NCBI GenBank assembly: GCA_023101725.1
Contig: JALJCO010007095.1
Coordinates: 124,001-188,000, forward strand
Source: Atherinomorus stipes
Taxonomy: Eukaryota; Chordata; Actinopteri; Atheriniformes; Atherinidae
Direction of reading: 5' to 3'
Length of the DNA stretch: 64,000 nt
The notes below the pieces were generated by a model. That model worked only from the letters and a program-made list of their open reading frames with translations. It made no database searches and had not been told where the DNA came from. Of this stretch, positions 24,601 to 36,500 are shown in pieces. Both the position numbers and the translations under genes were made by a program. Positions within the stretch are counted from its first letter, which is position 1, and the number at the start of each line of letters is the position of its first letter.

Positions 24601-27600
24601 CCCTGTTCCTGTGTGGAGCGCTAACGTATTTATCTAAATGAGGTTTCTGCCATCTTGACTCAGTCAGTGATAACCTAAATGGAGAACCAAAGCCAGATGC
24701 AAGTGCCAGAAGCCGTCAGCCAGACTGAATGAGATGACAGCAAAACAGGAAGGACAAATCCAAACCTGCTGCTTGTGAGGCTCAGCAGATGGGATCAATT
24801 AAGATAATAAGATAATTGATAGGGATGATATCGAGGCATTACTATGCACATGGTCAGAGAGTTTGATGGGTAACTTCTTGTAGTGTAAAGCTTTTTTTTC
24901 CCCCAAAATGGTCAAGGACAGTGTAGTAAGTTGAGTAACTTTAGACACTCACCACAGCAACAGCTTCACTGCTGAGCACTGTGTCTGCATCCATGACAAC
25001 GTAGTAAGCTATGTTGGTCAGGATGTAGATCACTGTGACAATGGGCATGGAGATAGCAATGGACAAGGGTAGATTCCTACAAAGGAAATTAGGAAAAAGT
25101 AGTTCACAGTTAGACTTGATGAGAAAGTTATGCAATGTTATAGTTATTAAAAATAAGGTTATGTTGTGATGGAAAGCAAAGCATGAAGTTGCAGTATGAA
25201 GAAAGAAAAAAAAAAAAAAAAAAAAAAAAAGATACTTTATACCTCTCTGGGTTCTTGATTTCCTCTGTAATGAAGTTAAGTGTGTCCCAGCCAGAGTAGG
25301 AGTAGAGTGCCGAGTACAGGGCCAAGGCCATATCACCAGGATTTACTTTGGAGCCTTTGAATGAGTCCTCAAAGTTCTGATCAAAACCTATTCAACACAG
25401 GGTTGATGCATTAAATTAGATGTTTTAGCTTTCATCATCTTAGGCACAATGGAGAGAATATCAAGTGTTTAAGCTGGAGAAGGTGAGGGGACCTTCTCAG
25501 CACTGCTTTAGTTTACTGTTCCCACCAAGTGATAGAAATAAAACTAAGAATGTGAAGAACTTTGATTAAACATGCATAAATGACTATTACATCATTTAAG
25601 AGTCTTCCTTCAATAAATAATTAATCAAAGGGCCTTGCCTTAAGCCATCTGGTTCGACACATACTGCCAACAGACTGAGCAACCAACAGCAGCATTCCAC
25701 TTTTAAGCCTTCACAATGCAGCTCAGATGGAAAAGTGGTAATAAAGTAATAAATCCCACCTTGGCCAAGCTTAACCAGACCAGCGATGATGATGACGATG
25801 AGAGCCAGGACCTTAGCCACAGTGGAGATAACCTGAAGAATTGCCCCCCATTTAACCTTCATACAGTTTATACAAGTCAGCAAACCTGATGAACAGAAAG
25901 AGGAAAAGACTATGTATGTAAATCACTTTAATTGACATGTGTATAATGAATTCACTCAATCAATTCAATGCAAAAACAATCTGCATATGCAAAAAAAAAA
26001 ACAGAACAGTTAATATGCAGAAAAATAATGAGATGGTGTTTGCTGACGTTTAGCAACTTAACTATGGTGAACTGTTTATAAAAACAGCATAGAGCACAAT
26101 TTAAGTTATAAGATCAACCTGTCAACTTGATATCATGCTCCATCACACAGTCCCAGTATACACTCATCTCCCAAAGAAAACAAGCAGGTTTAAGGCATCT
26201 GTATTTGTGTTGCTTTTATTCGGTATCATAAGTTACTCCATGCACAAAACATTGCAGTGTTGAGGCAGGATTACGATGGGATGAACAGGCTAAAGTGTAT
26301 TTATGTGCATTTTAAGAGTAAATCAGATTATCTACTAAAATTTCTGTCTTAATCTCTGGGGCTCACCACATTAAGTCATATAAATGCAAGCTGCAGTGTT
26401 TAATACGTTAAAACAGCAGATAAAGCTTCAAGGAAATATAAGCTTTTAATCTACATCTTCTCCAAGTGCAAACAGGGTGATCATTTACAGACAACTGAAT
26501 GTTTGAGGAACAGTGGACACTATAAACATAAAAGCTCAGTCACCTAAATCCAGTGCAACAAACATAGCTGAATGACTAATATAAACCTGTGCAGCTTTCA
26601 TGACAGTTTTAAGCAATAACAGACTTAAAACAAAGAAAAAAGTGTTGACGCATAATCACTTTTTTTCTAGAAGCTGTACACAACTCACATAATGTAAATG
26701 GTAAGAACCCAACCCGTTAATGTTAGCTAAGTTGTTGAACTGCATGTAATAAGTCCCATTTTAGGTGCATCACTGGACCAAGAATTCTTTTGAATATTAG
26801 TATGCAGCAAGTTGGACTAATAACAAAACATGTTTATTACAAAGGAAGTCTTACATATGATGACAGCAGCAAAGAGGCGGACGGCATGGTATGGGGCTGA
26901 ACAGCTGGGGTAGAAGGGCTGGACCATATAATTGGAGAAGGTCAAGGCTATCACTGCCTGACAGGCTGGTTCTACTATCATCAGGGACGTCCACAACCTA
27001 TAGTGGGAATAAATCAATTATTGTGTCTCATTATATAGTCAATACATGTTAAACGTAAGATAATTCTAACATGTTCTCCTAATACAGAACTGGTGGTAGT
27101 GGTAAATGACAAGTATATAAACAATGTACCATCACAGCTCATACTGTAGCTCATTTGTGTAAGATTAAAAGTTATAAATAAATAAATAAATAAATACCGA
27201 ATGAATGCCAAAAATCCTCCAAAAGCTTCCAGAATGTAGGCGTATGAAGCTCCAGATTTACGGATGGTAGTACCAAGCTCAGCATAGCATAGAGCTCCAA
27301 ATACAGAAAATATCCCTCCAATGGCCCACACCACCAGAGACAGGCCAAAAGAGCCTGTGTACAGAAGGACTCCCTGCAGAGTAACAGAAATGAGTCAGTT
27401 AACCAGGCACCATGCATCATACAGCATAAAGAAAAAACTGTCACATAAACATTTAGAATTATAATTATAATAAAACCTTATTTATCAAGCACTTTTCTAA
27501 ACAAATGTTATTGACATGACATAAAAAATCAAGTGAAACAGCTTTAAACAAAAACAACACAAAAAGTAAAATTATAGAGCATCATTCCAATCCATATAAG

Positions 27601-27633
27601 AGAGCTTGACTCTTGTGTTCACACTTAAATAGA

Positions 27634-27670
<37 letters not shown>

Positions 27671-27937
27671 AAACCCAACCTAAAGTTAGATCCTTGTCAG
27701 CAATTAGCATATACAAGACCAAAACAATGCAGGATGTTTATATTGTGATTTGAGTTCAATTCAGGACAAATACATCATTAGGCCTAAACCTAAAGCTTGG
27801 ACGCTTACCTTTGGTGAAACAAAGATGCCAGAACCAATCATATTTCCTACAATGAGGCAGACCCCATGGAGAAGCGAAATCTCCTGCTTCAGCCGCACTG
27901 CACTGCCCTGAGAAGCTGTGTCTACATCAGCAACCAT
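17848..27937 (-). CDS. slc7a7-like: y+LAT-type amino-acid transporter light chain, 11 coding exons
   Basis: This encodes a 490-aa light subunit of a heteromeric amino-acid transporter. Relatives pair with 4F2hc (SLC3A2) at the plasma membrane and exchange cationic for neutral amino acids plus sodium. Coding exons in transcript order: 27937-27809, 27373-27198, 26997-26855, 25885-25760, 25387-25243, 25076-24953, 20684-20581, 20459-20363, 20244-20095, 19417-19234, 17942-17848. All phases join without a break. Visible features are the TM1 motif [10 protein letters not shown] (residues 35-44), [16 protein letters not shown] in the TM3 region, FYPSC with Cys134 (expected disulphide to 4F2hc), SYSGWDTLN around residue 221, [11 protein letters not shown] and [11 protein letters not shown]. 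About twelve membrane segments are expected. The sequence is closer to remembered SLC7A7 than SLC7A6, and clearly not LAT1/LAT2. The N terminus is short. The donor after the eighth coding exon is weak (AAT|GTTGGT) but needed for frame. The exact paralogue is unsettled. Confidence 0.93.
17943..19233 (-). other. Last intron of the transporter gene
   Basis: The intron is bounded by G|GTAAG at 19233 and CAG|AC at 17943 on the minus strand. It contains a perfect 10-bp inverted repeat (18142-18151 with 18162-18171, 10-nt loop) and a hAT-like end fragment (CTAGGGTTGCAACAATG, reverse strand, ending at 18085). Nothing else was recognised. Confidence 0.7.
21626..21663. repeat. (CA)n microsatellite abutting the Tc1-like element
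   Basis: A run of about 18 CA units ends directly at the left inverted repeat of the Tc1-like element. This may explain why the expected TA target dinucleotide is no longer visible on that side. Confidence 0.9.
21988..22600 (+). pseudogene. Tc1-like transposase remnant
   Basis: The reading frame starts at ATG 21988 and hits a TAG at codon 11 (22018-22020). It then resumes in frame with the DNA-binding helix-turn-helix region ([20 protein letters not shown]) and [13 protein letters not shown] large internal deletion near 22230 removes the central part, including the first catalytic Asp of the DDE triad. The second block ([11 protein letters not shown]) keeps the middle Asp. A frameshift near 22380 follows, then [17 protein letters not shown], where the usual third acidic residue of the IEN motif is Lys. 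The end matches Tc1 ([11 protein letters not shown], stop at 22600). A full-length enzyme is about 340 aa; about 200 codons remain. It cannot be active. Confidence 0.92.
22690..22816. repeat. G/C homopolymer block, probable artefact inside Tc1-like element
   Basis: More than 100 bases consist of long G runs broken by isolated C or A, then C runs. The block is sharply bounded by ordinary AT-rich transposon sequence on both sides. It resembles the anomalous tracts at 7.3 kb and 15.6 kb and is likely gap-fill or basecalling noise. Confidence 0.65.
23093..23594. mobile_element. Candidate MITE with imperfect inverted ends
   Basis: The left end GGGCATTTTCCACTGCACA and the reverse complement of the right end, AGGGCCTTTTCCATTGCAGC, are imperfect inverted repeats about 500 bp apart. 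Teleost PIF/Harbinger-type MITEs often begin with CTTTTCCA-like ends, so that class is possible. No target duplication could be fixed and there is no transposase. Confidence 0.4.
25886..26854 (-). other. Transporter intron between coding exons 3 and 4
   Basis: The donor is at 26854 (T|GTAAGAC) and the acceptor at 25886 (CAG|GT), minus strand. The intron is AT-rich with no recognised element. Confidence 0.75.
27374..27808 (-). other. Transporter intron 1 within the CDS, with (CA)n tract
   Basis: The donor is AAG|GTAAGC at 27808 and the acceptor CTGCAG at 27374, minus strand. A (CA)n microsatellite of about 16 units occupies 27634-27666. No other feature was seen. Confidence 0.75.
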
Positions 27938-28158
27938 TCTGAGAAATGTATAGCTTTAACTTAACTTAGAGGAAGTTAAAGGGAAATCCTGGTAATTGAC
28001 AAAGAGGACAGAAACAAGCTAGGTAACACAGACTTCTCTTTTGTTTGGACCAAATAAGAGAAAAGTGAGAAGGAAGGGTTGAAGGTCACAGGGAGGTTAG
28101 GATTATTCCCATCTCAAAAAGTCATTGAATCCAAGGCACACCTCTCCACTGGGACAGC
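27938..28158 (-). other. 5' UTR part of the transporter start-codon exon
   Basis: The start-codon exon appears to extend upstream to 28158, where a long pyrimidine tract followed by TTGCAG gives a strong minus-strand acceptor. This implies at least one separate upstream non-coding exon, consistent with the donor at 30931. Confidence 0.6.
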
Positions 28159-30930
28159 CTGCAAGAAAAAAAAAAACAAAAAAAAACAAAGGGTTTCATA
28201 CATTTCTTTATTTTCCAAGCGCAGGTGAGAGTAAGTGACACTGATTTAGTATGTCATTTGATGTGTGCTACGAGGCCACCAGTGTAACAGGAGCCCTTCC
28301 TTCCAACCAGATAGATCTAGTCTTAACCTACAAACTGCAGTTACTTAAAGTGGTTGGGACGCAGAACTGATTGGAGAGTTTTCTATATGACTTGTTTATC
28401 AGAGAAGTTGCAAACTTATTTTAAAGTGACTAATATGGTGCATTAGAACAAAATCAATCCGAAGCATGCACCAAAACACAATAACCGGTTTGTTTATGCA
28501 ATCCAACAACAGACACATTTTTGTGTGAAGGCCAGCAAGTTGAACTTGTCCTTGGAGGTGTGTTGGGTAAAAACCTGTTTGACAACTATTTTTTTTCTGT
28601 TTTTGTTTTTACACAGAATTCCTGACAACTAATTTCTTCAGTCATTTATTTAACAGCATGTGACATATTCATAAGTTTGCATTTTAAATGCGAGCCGAGT
28701 ACAGTCACTAAAACAAACTGAGAAAATCCCTCCTCACTTATAGAGGTGTGTTTATCCTTGCTGCTCCATGAGGAACAGCGCACAGAAGTTAAATTAAAGC
28801 CAATAACTACCTCTGCTTCCAAAGGGACAAGCCTATGTGCTAAAACATCAGGGGATGGCATTACACTGTATCCTGCTGGCTGTGTGGAATCACAACTTGT
28901 GGTCTTCACAACTTTGTGGGATCATTAGGTCAATTTAATAAATCCAACTAGATCTTATGAGTATATCCTCACATCAAGTTGAAGTTCATTAAACAATACA
29001 GTTAACAATACCAGTACACAACCAGGATCAGATCATATGCACAATGTTATTGTTATTATCCCTACCAACTGAAACCAGTGCATCCTTCATGATAACATGC
29101 ATGGCTAAGACCTAATTATCTAGGCACTGACATCATTCTTTAGACATAGGGCAATTTAAAATAAAAAAAAGAAATGACTCTGTACCTTATTGATAATGAA
29201 ACTGATGTCAAATTTGTTATTTCTGAACAATTGATTAATGTGATGCTGGACTCTGAAGTACTGTTTAATGAGAAAGATGGAGAACTTGCAAGAATCTCCA
29301 AATTTAGTTTTGTGCATTTGTATGTGATTTCATGCACACTACCTCAGATAGTTATACTGAAGTTATTGATAAGTTCTCAGATCCATGTCATTCAGTGATA
29401 CAGTAGAAGTTTATCTAAAAGTTCACCAAAAAGAAAATTCCTTATCAATTCCAGAATGAATGAGATGCAGAAATACTTTCCTGAATTTAAATTACAACCC
29501 ATACATCAACTTCATGTATATTTAAAAGTACAACTATTTAAAAACAAAACAAAACAAAAATCTTATTTGAGTTGTCCAAATAACAGCTTCAATCTAGTTT
29601 TAATAGGACACTGACATTCATTCTGCACATTCCTAGAGCAGTTGTTGCCCTGTAGAGCTCTGAGGCTGAGTATAAATACAGAGTGCCAAAGATTTAATCT
29701 TATCAGCAAACCACTGACTGTCCAGTGAAAAGCTAAAGGCCATTCCATTTTCCACTCTAAAATACACTATCAAGTTGTTTTTAAACTTGGATCATTTAAA
29801 CCTTTCAGAAAGGGAAAAATACATTGGATTTCACAATCCACATGTTGAAAGGCTGCCTTTTCAAAATTGGCTATTTAACACTGAGGCAAAAAGGGAAGAA
29901 AAAAACAAACAAACAAAAAAACCTTCACAATGGCCTGAAAACAACAACAAAATACTAATATCTCCTTTTCCTTGCAGTTTTAATAAAGGTCCGCTCATCA
30001 AACAACTCAAATCCTGATTTATAAAATATTCTCTTAAGGTATGGTTAATTAATACGATTGAAACCAAACACACACACACACACACACACAAAATTACTTA
30101 TTCAGACATAAATATTAAAACTTTTGGGACAAAAATGATAAGACAAGTAATCAAGTGAGGAAGTTAAACGTTTTACATGAACTTTTGACCTGTACATCCC
30201 CCTGACAAAAGCGTAGGACTCAAACATTTAGTGAACCATCGACCAAACAATGAACCTATAATTTATTATCAAGACTGTAAAGAACAATGAGCCCAATATT
30301 CTTACAGCAAGTTGTTTGTAAGTGATACGCGCTCCACCAACCTGGATCCTCCTGCTGGCGGAGATCACACAGCGCAGAGGATGTGGGGGTCTGAAACGTG
30401 GACAGGCACTGGACACTTTGTGGTCCCAGGCTGTCACGGTTTCGCCGAGAAAATGTTAACGTCAGTTATCTAAATGTTGCCAGCCATTCTACAGCAACCC
30501 AATAGCGCACTCGGGGTTTTCCGTTACCACGCCAAATAGCCGCGTGCTGTAAATGATTAGCGCGAGACAGATAGCTTCGTTAGCACTGGCCTGATACAGA
30601 CTCAAAAGGATAGCGAGGGATCAATTAAATAATATTTTCATAAAGGAATTGTGATTCACTAACAATCACTGGCAACAGTCCAAGCTACTTTAATCCAAAA
30701 CTCGTTATATTGTAGCTACACGTTTAACATGAAGCTAACAAAGCTAGCAGCTGGTGATGGTCATACATGATGTAGTTGGTCCATCATGCTAACGTCAGTC
30801 TCCCAGATCTAAAAACGGTCAACTGAAGTTGTTGGAATGATTTCTCTAAGGGCGCATTTCTGTCAGCATGAAATGCTTGAAACGGTGTGTGTTTATCTTA
30901 ATAAAAAAAGGAAGAAGAGACGGTCGTTAC
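28159..30930 (-). other. 5' UTR intron of the transporter gene
   Basis: The intron runs from the donor after 30931 (CAACGAG|GTAACG, minus strand) to the acceptor at 28159. It holds a (CA)n tract at 30067-30091. At about 30335-30440 there is a GC-richer block with a GT donor (ATCCAG|GTTGGT) that could be an alternative 5' exon. No coding sequence is supported. Confidence 0.5.
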
Positions 30931-31030
30931 CTCGTTGAGTCTCCCCCTCCTCGACTGAAGCAAGCAACAAACCATGTGCGTCGTTTCGAAAATGTGTCAC
31001 CAACTTTAGCCAGATCACTTAGTTAGCAGT
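30931..31030 (-). promoter_or_regulatory. Probable first exon and promoter region of the transporter gene
   Basis: A minus-strand donor at 30931 ends a short non-coding exon. Sequence from about 30450 to 31030 is richer in CpG (several CGCG and CGTT contexts) than its surroundings, as expected near a vertebrate transcription start. No TATA box was identified and the start site is not fixed. The divergent stmn2 start is about 2.5 kb away. Confidence 0.45.
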
Positions 31031-31167
31031 CAACATCTGCTCCACCTCCTCATCACCAACCACCAGAGGATGACTGACACCACCCATAGCAAAGCAGAGG
31101 AGCACTGAGGAAGGTGGGGGGAGTAATTATACACATATTTAAAGCAACTTACTCTTTCTTCTTCTTC

Positions 31168-31200
<33 letters not shown>

Positions 31201-31288
31201 GATCAACAGTAGGCGGAAAATGCGCATAATAGATCCATGTGGCCTTGCAGGTGTGAACGTGGTCCGGCAGCCAATTGCAAGTGAGAAT

Positions 31289-31289
31289 A

Positions 31290-31373
<84 letters not shown>
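31289..31373. repeat. Compound (TTA)n-(TAA)n microsatellite, self-complementary
   Basis: About 18 TTA units are followed directly by about 10 TAA units. TAA is the reverse complement of TTA, so the tract is an inverted repeat that could fold into a hairpin with a stem of about 30 bp. It lies a few hundred bases upstream of the transporter promoter. Confidence 0.92.
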
Positions 31374-32194
31374 GGGATAACACGCACTGTTTAATTCCAG
31401 TATAGGTAGTAGCTGACTGGAAAGTCTAGCACTATAGGCTATATGTGAACTCTTGTTATAATAAGACTTGGACTTGAGCTGCAAAACTGCCTTTCACCTG
31501 GCATTGAGTTTCTTATTTTTTCTCCTAGCTGTTCTGTTCGTCTTAATGTTACATACCCAAACACTGCCCTGGTTAATCAGTGGCTATTCTTAAAGCCCCC
31601 TGGTCATACACTTTAAATAAACAGTGGAACGTCACAGCTTTGTTATCTACGCAAACATGCTCTTTGATAAGAACCTTGTCGTTTGGGTTGGACTTGTGTT
31701 ATACTTTGCGTAAAACCAAAAAGTTGGGCACAGTCTGAATGAGTAAAGGCTTTCACGCTGAATGGGAGTAGAATGAAGCCTCCAGCGCGTGCAATTTCTG
31801 ATATAGGCTACTGAAATCAAATCTGGAGTATTTATCTTTAAAATAGTTTCCCTATACCTTCGTTCTTTTAACTTAGAAGATTTGAGATTTGCTGCCATCT
31901 TGTGGGACAAGCCATCTTTTCCATCCATTACCATAAATTTTTGTCGTCTATTATTTTTACACTACAAAGATGCTATATGGTGTGATTAGGCTTGTTTAAT
32001 GAATAGTGTGTTAAATAACCCACGAGAAAAATAAAACACGTAGTTTTGTGTCATTGCAACACTCCTAAACGTTGTTAAACTGTATGAGATAAAATAATAT
32101 ATGCTTTACTTGCACAGGCTACTGAATAGGCTACAATCAAGCATGGTAAAACCATAAACTTAAGTTTGAAGCTCACTCCTTAAACCACTGCAGA

Positions 32195-32232
32195 CTGTGT
32201 GTGTGTACGTCTGTCTGTGTGTGTGTGTGTCT
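32195..32232. repeat. (TG)n-rich microsatellite
   Basis: Imperfect TG repeat with interspersed TGTC units. Nothing else is notable. Confidence 0.85.
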
Positions 32233-33204
32233 GTTCTGCTCCTGCTCATCATCTTACAAACAAAGAAGGAAACACCCACACTGTCAGCTGCCAGAGCCCA
32301 AGCTCTGAAACACAAGAGGACATTAGGTCTGTCAGGGTTCTGGCTGGGAGAGGGGAGTGTGGTAGAATGCATTACAGGCACCTAAGCAACTACTGGCTCA
32401 GGGTCAAGCCAGCTAGCTCAGATGCTAAGAGTTCCTGCTTTCACTGTCAAAGTAAAACCCTTTCAATGTTGTGAAAAATTGCACTGTTTACTTGGTGTGT
32501 TCCCAGTGCCGAAGAAGAAAAAACAGATCATTAGAAGTGTGCACGCAGTGAGCTCCATATTATGATCTTGAAGAAAAAAAATAATGAAAATAACATGATC
32601 ATTCTGCCACTTGTGCTTACTGACCAAATACTAAGTGTTGACACGTTTTCCTTCACACACACAGATTTATCTCTGTTTCTTTTTGCAGACTGAAGCACTC
32701 ATCAAGTTGAATCTTCAACCCAACTCTATAAACCAAGGCACAGCAGTGACAGCATTCCTGCTACGCAATATGAAAATGGCTTAAGTTGCCTTTAAAGATT
32801 TTCTTTTAAATTTCTGGAAGCTCACCAGGCTAGCAGTATCCCATCTTTATTACTGTAGAGTCAGAATAGCTTCTCTTAAGAGAAGAAGGAAAGTTACCAG
32901 ATGAACCTTAGAAATTTTGGTTTGGAAAGGAAACGTGATGAAGCAGCAACAGAAGCAGTTAAAAGCTATAAGAATGCAAATGGCAAAAAAAAAAAGAGAG
33001 AAAAATGTTTAAGATAATTACATCATGTAAACATGAATATCTGTCTATCTATGAAAATAAATAATTGAATGCATATATTCCCAATAGAATAGTCAACATA
33101 TAAACTTATCTAATGAACAGATCGTCTACATTTTAAAAAGAGATAGCCTAAATGTTAATCTGTCAAATAAGCAGAAACTTTAGGATTACGGTGGCCTACC
33201 TACA

Positions 33205-33301
33205 TAGACTGGCGACCAGTCATCACAAATGATGACAGCACACACAAAAGCACCTTTAGACCCTGCATTTGCAATAAGCGGTTATGGCCAATGGATGGAC
33301 A
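33205..33301 (+). repeat. Fragment of a retroposon-like 3' tail
   Basis: The sequence has GACTGGCGACCAGTC at its start and AATAAGCGGTTATGGCCAAT then GGATGGA at its end. These resemble the GGCGACCTGTCC ... GCGG...AATGGATGGA tail of common teleost retroposons. Only a degraded fragment is present and the parent family was not determined. Confidence 0.45.
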
Positions 33302-33380
33302 TTTACCCTAAAACTGGGGGAGTTGATGGTTTTATTCCGGAGGATAAGTCTGTTAACTTCCGGTCTTGTTCTTGTTAAAT

Positions 33381-33538
33381 GACGCTGATTTGACGCAGCT
33401 CACCACAGACCATCAGGCGCACCGGCAGCCCCCGTCTCTGCTGACTCAGTGCCTTAACAGCAGTCCCTTCTCCCTGTGATACAGCATCCAGCAAGCAGCG
33501 CGCTCTCCTCCGGTCAGCCCCGACAACAATCTGCAGAA
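33381..33538 (+). promoter_or_regulatory. stmn2: stmn2 5' UTR / core promoter region
   Basis: GC-richer sequence immediately upstream of the stmn2 ATG at 33539. The transcription start is not determined. No TATA box was clear. I looked for an RE1/NRSE (REST) site, known for mammalian SCG10, and did not find a convincing match nearby. Confidence 0.4.
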
Positions 33539-36500
33539 ATGGCCAAGACCGCAATCGGTGAGTTTAGTTTTTTATTTATTCATTTTTTCTCCCCTCACAT
33601 TTCCGAGCCCGCACAGGTTTGAGAGGGGTGTATGATGATGATGATGATGAGAGGCAGTGGCGACACCCATGGCACAAAAGGATGCTGAGGGCTAATAGAA
33701 GGAGCGGCCAAACTCCCCTCCAAGTCACTTTATGACGAAGTTGTAAAATGATAGCAGCATTTTCTTAATCTGCTCGGTATGGTTGTGATTTAAGGGGGTC
33801 AATTCTGCGCGTTTCAATTTGATATTGAACCAAGTGCCGCTCAGTGTTGGTTAGTTTGATAGTTTGCCATTTCAGTGACGTATACTTTATTTGTGCGCTC
33901 GTTGTAAGGTAATTAAATCTATCTAAACAAAAGCAAGGTGATTTTTTTCCTCCCCTCACACGGCGGCATTTTATCGACGTCTGCCTGCCGCACCTGCCTC
34001 CTTACTGCCTGACTCAGAGCCGTGCAGCATAATGCAGCGCCACCGACCCCACCCAACATCTCCGGTCCCTTCAAAGCAGCCCTGCCGCTCTCCAGGGTGT
34101 GACAAATCTCCTTATAAAAACTGGGCCATCTTATGTAGCTGTAGTGGAAAGCCTGCGGAACCAATTTTGTGGGTGACCGCTGCAGACATCAATGAAGGAG
34201 AGAGAGAAAAGAGCTCCCTTATCCGGAATTGCTTTGCAGTCGAAAGAAAAAAAAAATACGACTGACGATGAAAATGAATGTCGTCTCAAGATTAGAAGAC
34301 TTCAATCCTGTTAGGAAGGTTATTGACTGTAACAGAGGGCTAATATAATCCATAACTGCTTTATACACTGGCAGTCTATTCGAGACTATAATATGACAGA
34401 ATTGGGAAGAAATATGGGGGAATAAAAAGGACACTGCATGTTAAAGGAGGTGGGAGGCCTTGTATTTGTGTCAGTGTGAATTTCCATATTAAGTAGAGAT
34501 ATATTACCATCTGTCTGGATTTGATTCTTTTAACATTTTACTCAATTTAAGAGCTGGCTCTAGACTATAAAGCCAGACTGTACCCCAAATTACAGGAAAT
34601 ATGTCTGCATTGTTTATGATGTCAAAGAGTGTGATGTGTGTGGCCGGTCTAGGGGATAGTCTGTTTGTTTTCTGGTTCAAAGAGCACTTGATGGATGGAT
34701 GAGCATACAGAGAGACAGTGGTAAGGGTCCTCGTGTCTGCGCTCAGGGACACCAGCAACTAAACACTGGCTGTTATATTCATGCCCCAATCCTCCTCCTC
34801 CTCCTCTTCCTCCTCCTCCTCCCAAGCCTCCTCTTTTTTCCTCCATGATTTGAGCTGTGGACAGGCAGAATGGGATGGGCACAGAGCAGACACTCCGGGA
34901 GAAAACCGCCATCATGCCAGTCATCACTCCCCAGGTTGCAGAGTTCATTTACACCTTATTTCATATACAGAAGCGAAGACATAAGGAGATGAATTCTGCT
35001 TTTCTTATGCTGATGAGATGTTGAACAAGAAGTCAGGAGGCTTTGTAAGTAAATAAATATAACTAAGAACATGAAAGGAGGATAGATACTGTTGTGTTTA
35101 TATAGGTTTAGCTATCTTAAACCCTAAATAATGCCCCCAAATTATGCTCAAAACCATCTTAAGGCTTTTAAGCACTCTTCCTCCCTTCCTTGTCATCCAC
35201 TTTGTCATTTCCAGTTAGGTGTGGTCTTTCAGTTCAAGTCCTAAAATCAACCCGTCTGTGCAGAGAATCAGAAGCAATGGGACAGAAATATGAAGTCACA
35301 TCCAAATTCTGTATTCGTCCTCTGATCTATATCACCATTGCTGTTGTAGACCATCTGCATGAAGTCCCTCAGACCCGTAATTCATCCTGATTTATCACCA
35401 AGTCCCATCGATCTGTGCGGCACACTCCCATTACTGGTTCAGATGACTGTTGCTCTTAAAGACGGGCAGAGAGGAGGAGGTGACATCAATCCACTTGCGA
35501 TGGAGCGCTGCTTGCTTGTCAGCAGGTTATCTCATGAAAATATTCACATAAGAGATTGTTGAGGGATTTTAGCCTCCTGGACAAACAAGATCTTGTTACA
35601 GGTTCTGTTTGCTTTAGATTTTAGACATTTTAGTCTTAGAATATTTCTTGACTCTGCAGATCTGTAGCACTGATATTCAGGGAATGGTTAACTGATTTGC
35701 TACTTTATTGAAGTTTTTTTTTTTTTGCATTTTTATGCCTGTTTATTTGCAGATGTGCTGAAAATTTAATTTTTTTTGTGGGGTGTGATGATTGAAAATG
35801 AAAGTATTAGAAATCTTGCTCCCTACCTTTTCTTCATCGTTTGGGTGCTGTAATGTTTCCTTTATTAGGCAATTTTGGTTTTGTGAAAGCGTCATAATTT
35901 TATGATTTTACAGCTGGTGGGTGGTCCAACTGTAAAACTGCTCGACACGCAAGCCTATGATGCTGCAAAGCTACAACACCCAGGGGGCCTGTAGGGCTTC
36001 GATGCACAAGGACACATTTTGTCAGATGCCTCTAATTGCTCGTTTGCACTTTTTTCCCCCTCAAAGTAGCTATGAAATTCTTGTGATGGGATGAAGGAAA
36101 TACGGTTATAGCTTAGTAATAGAGGGGAGGAAAAGTGAGAAATACAGATATGACCATTTGTGCTGACACAGGAAATGCAAAGGATGCGGGGGACAAATAT
36201 CAAGGAGGAAAGTGAGAGGGAGAGGATGAGAGTGAGGATGCATCAGCAACAGATGAAATGGAGGATTGGGGGTGCAGAAGGTACCAGGGGAGAGAAATGC
36301 TCGCGGGGGAGGAGGTACAGTAGATATTGATGATCTGTGCTGTTTGGCTGATGGATTGGAGGAGGAAGTGCAGCTTGATGGCTGTGTCTGTGGTCAGGAC
36401 AGGACACGAGGAGCTGTTCTCTCAGAGGAATGATGCTGACCTGGCTGCTTAAAACCAGCCTGTCAGGGTAGAAGTGGAAGCAGTAGAGTGATGTAGTTTC

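Larger units (their letters stand above)
20685..24952 (-). other. Large transporter intron (4.3 kb) hosting transposons
   Basis: This intron separates the VLSSEAVAV exon from the TFADEVLGW exon. It contains a (CA)n microsatellite (21626-21663), a decayed Tc1-like element (21662-23025), a candidate MITE (23093-23594) and a poly-A tract (about 24002-24025). The remaining sequence shows no exon. Its size relative to the neighbouring introns is explained largely by these insertions. Confidence 0.75.
31031..33380. other. Intergenic spacer between the divergent transporter and stmn2 genes
   Basis: The spacer contains a poly-T tract (about 31169-31195), the compound ATT/AAT microsatellite (31289-31373), a TG-rich tract (32195-32232) and a short repeat remnant near 33205-33301. 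No coding exon was recognised. Confidence 0.6.

Noticed and set aside
31030..31484. Open frames encoding poly-Ile, poly-Asn or poly-Leu
   Set aside because: They are translations of the ATT/AAT microsatellite.
34840..34880. Possible REST/RE1 site near GAGCTGTGGACAGGC in stmn2 intron 1
   Set aside because: Only the GGACAG half matches; the CAGCACC half is absent.
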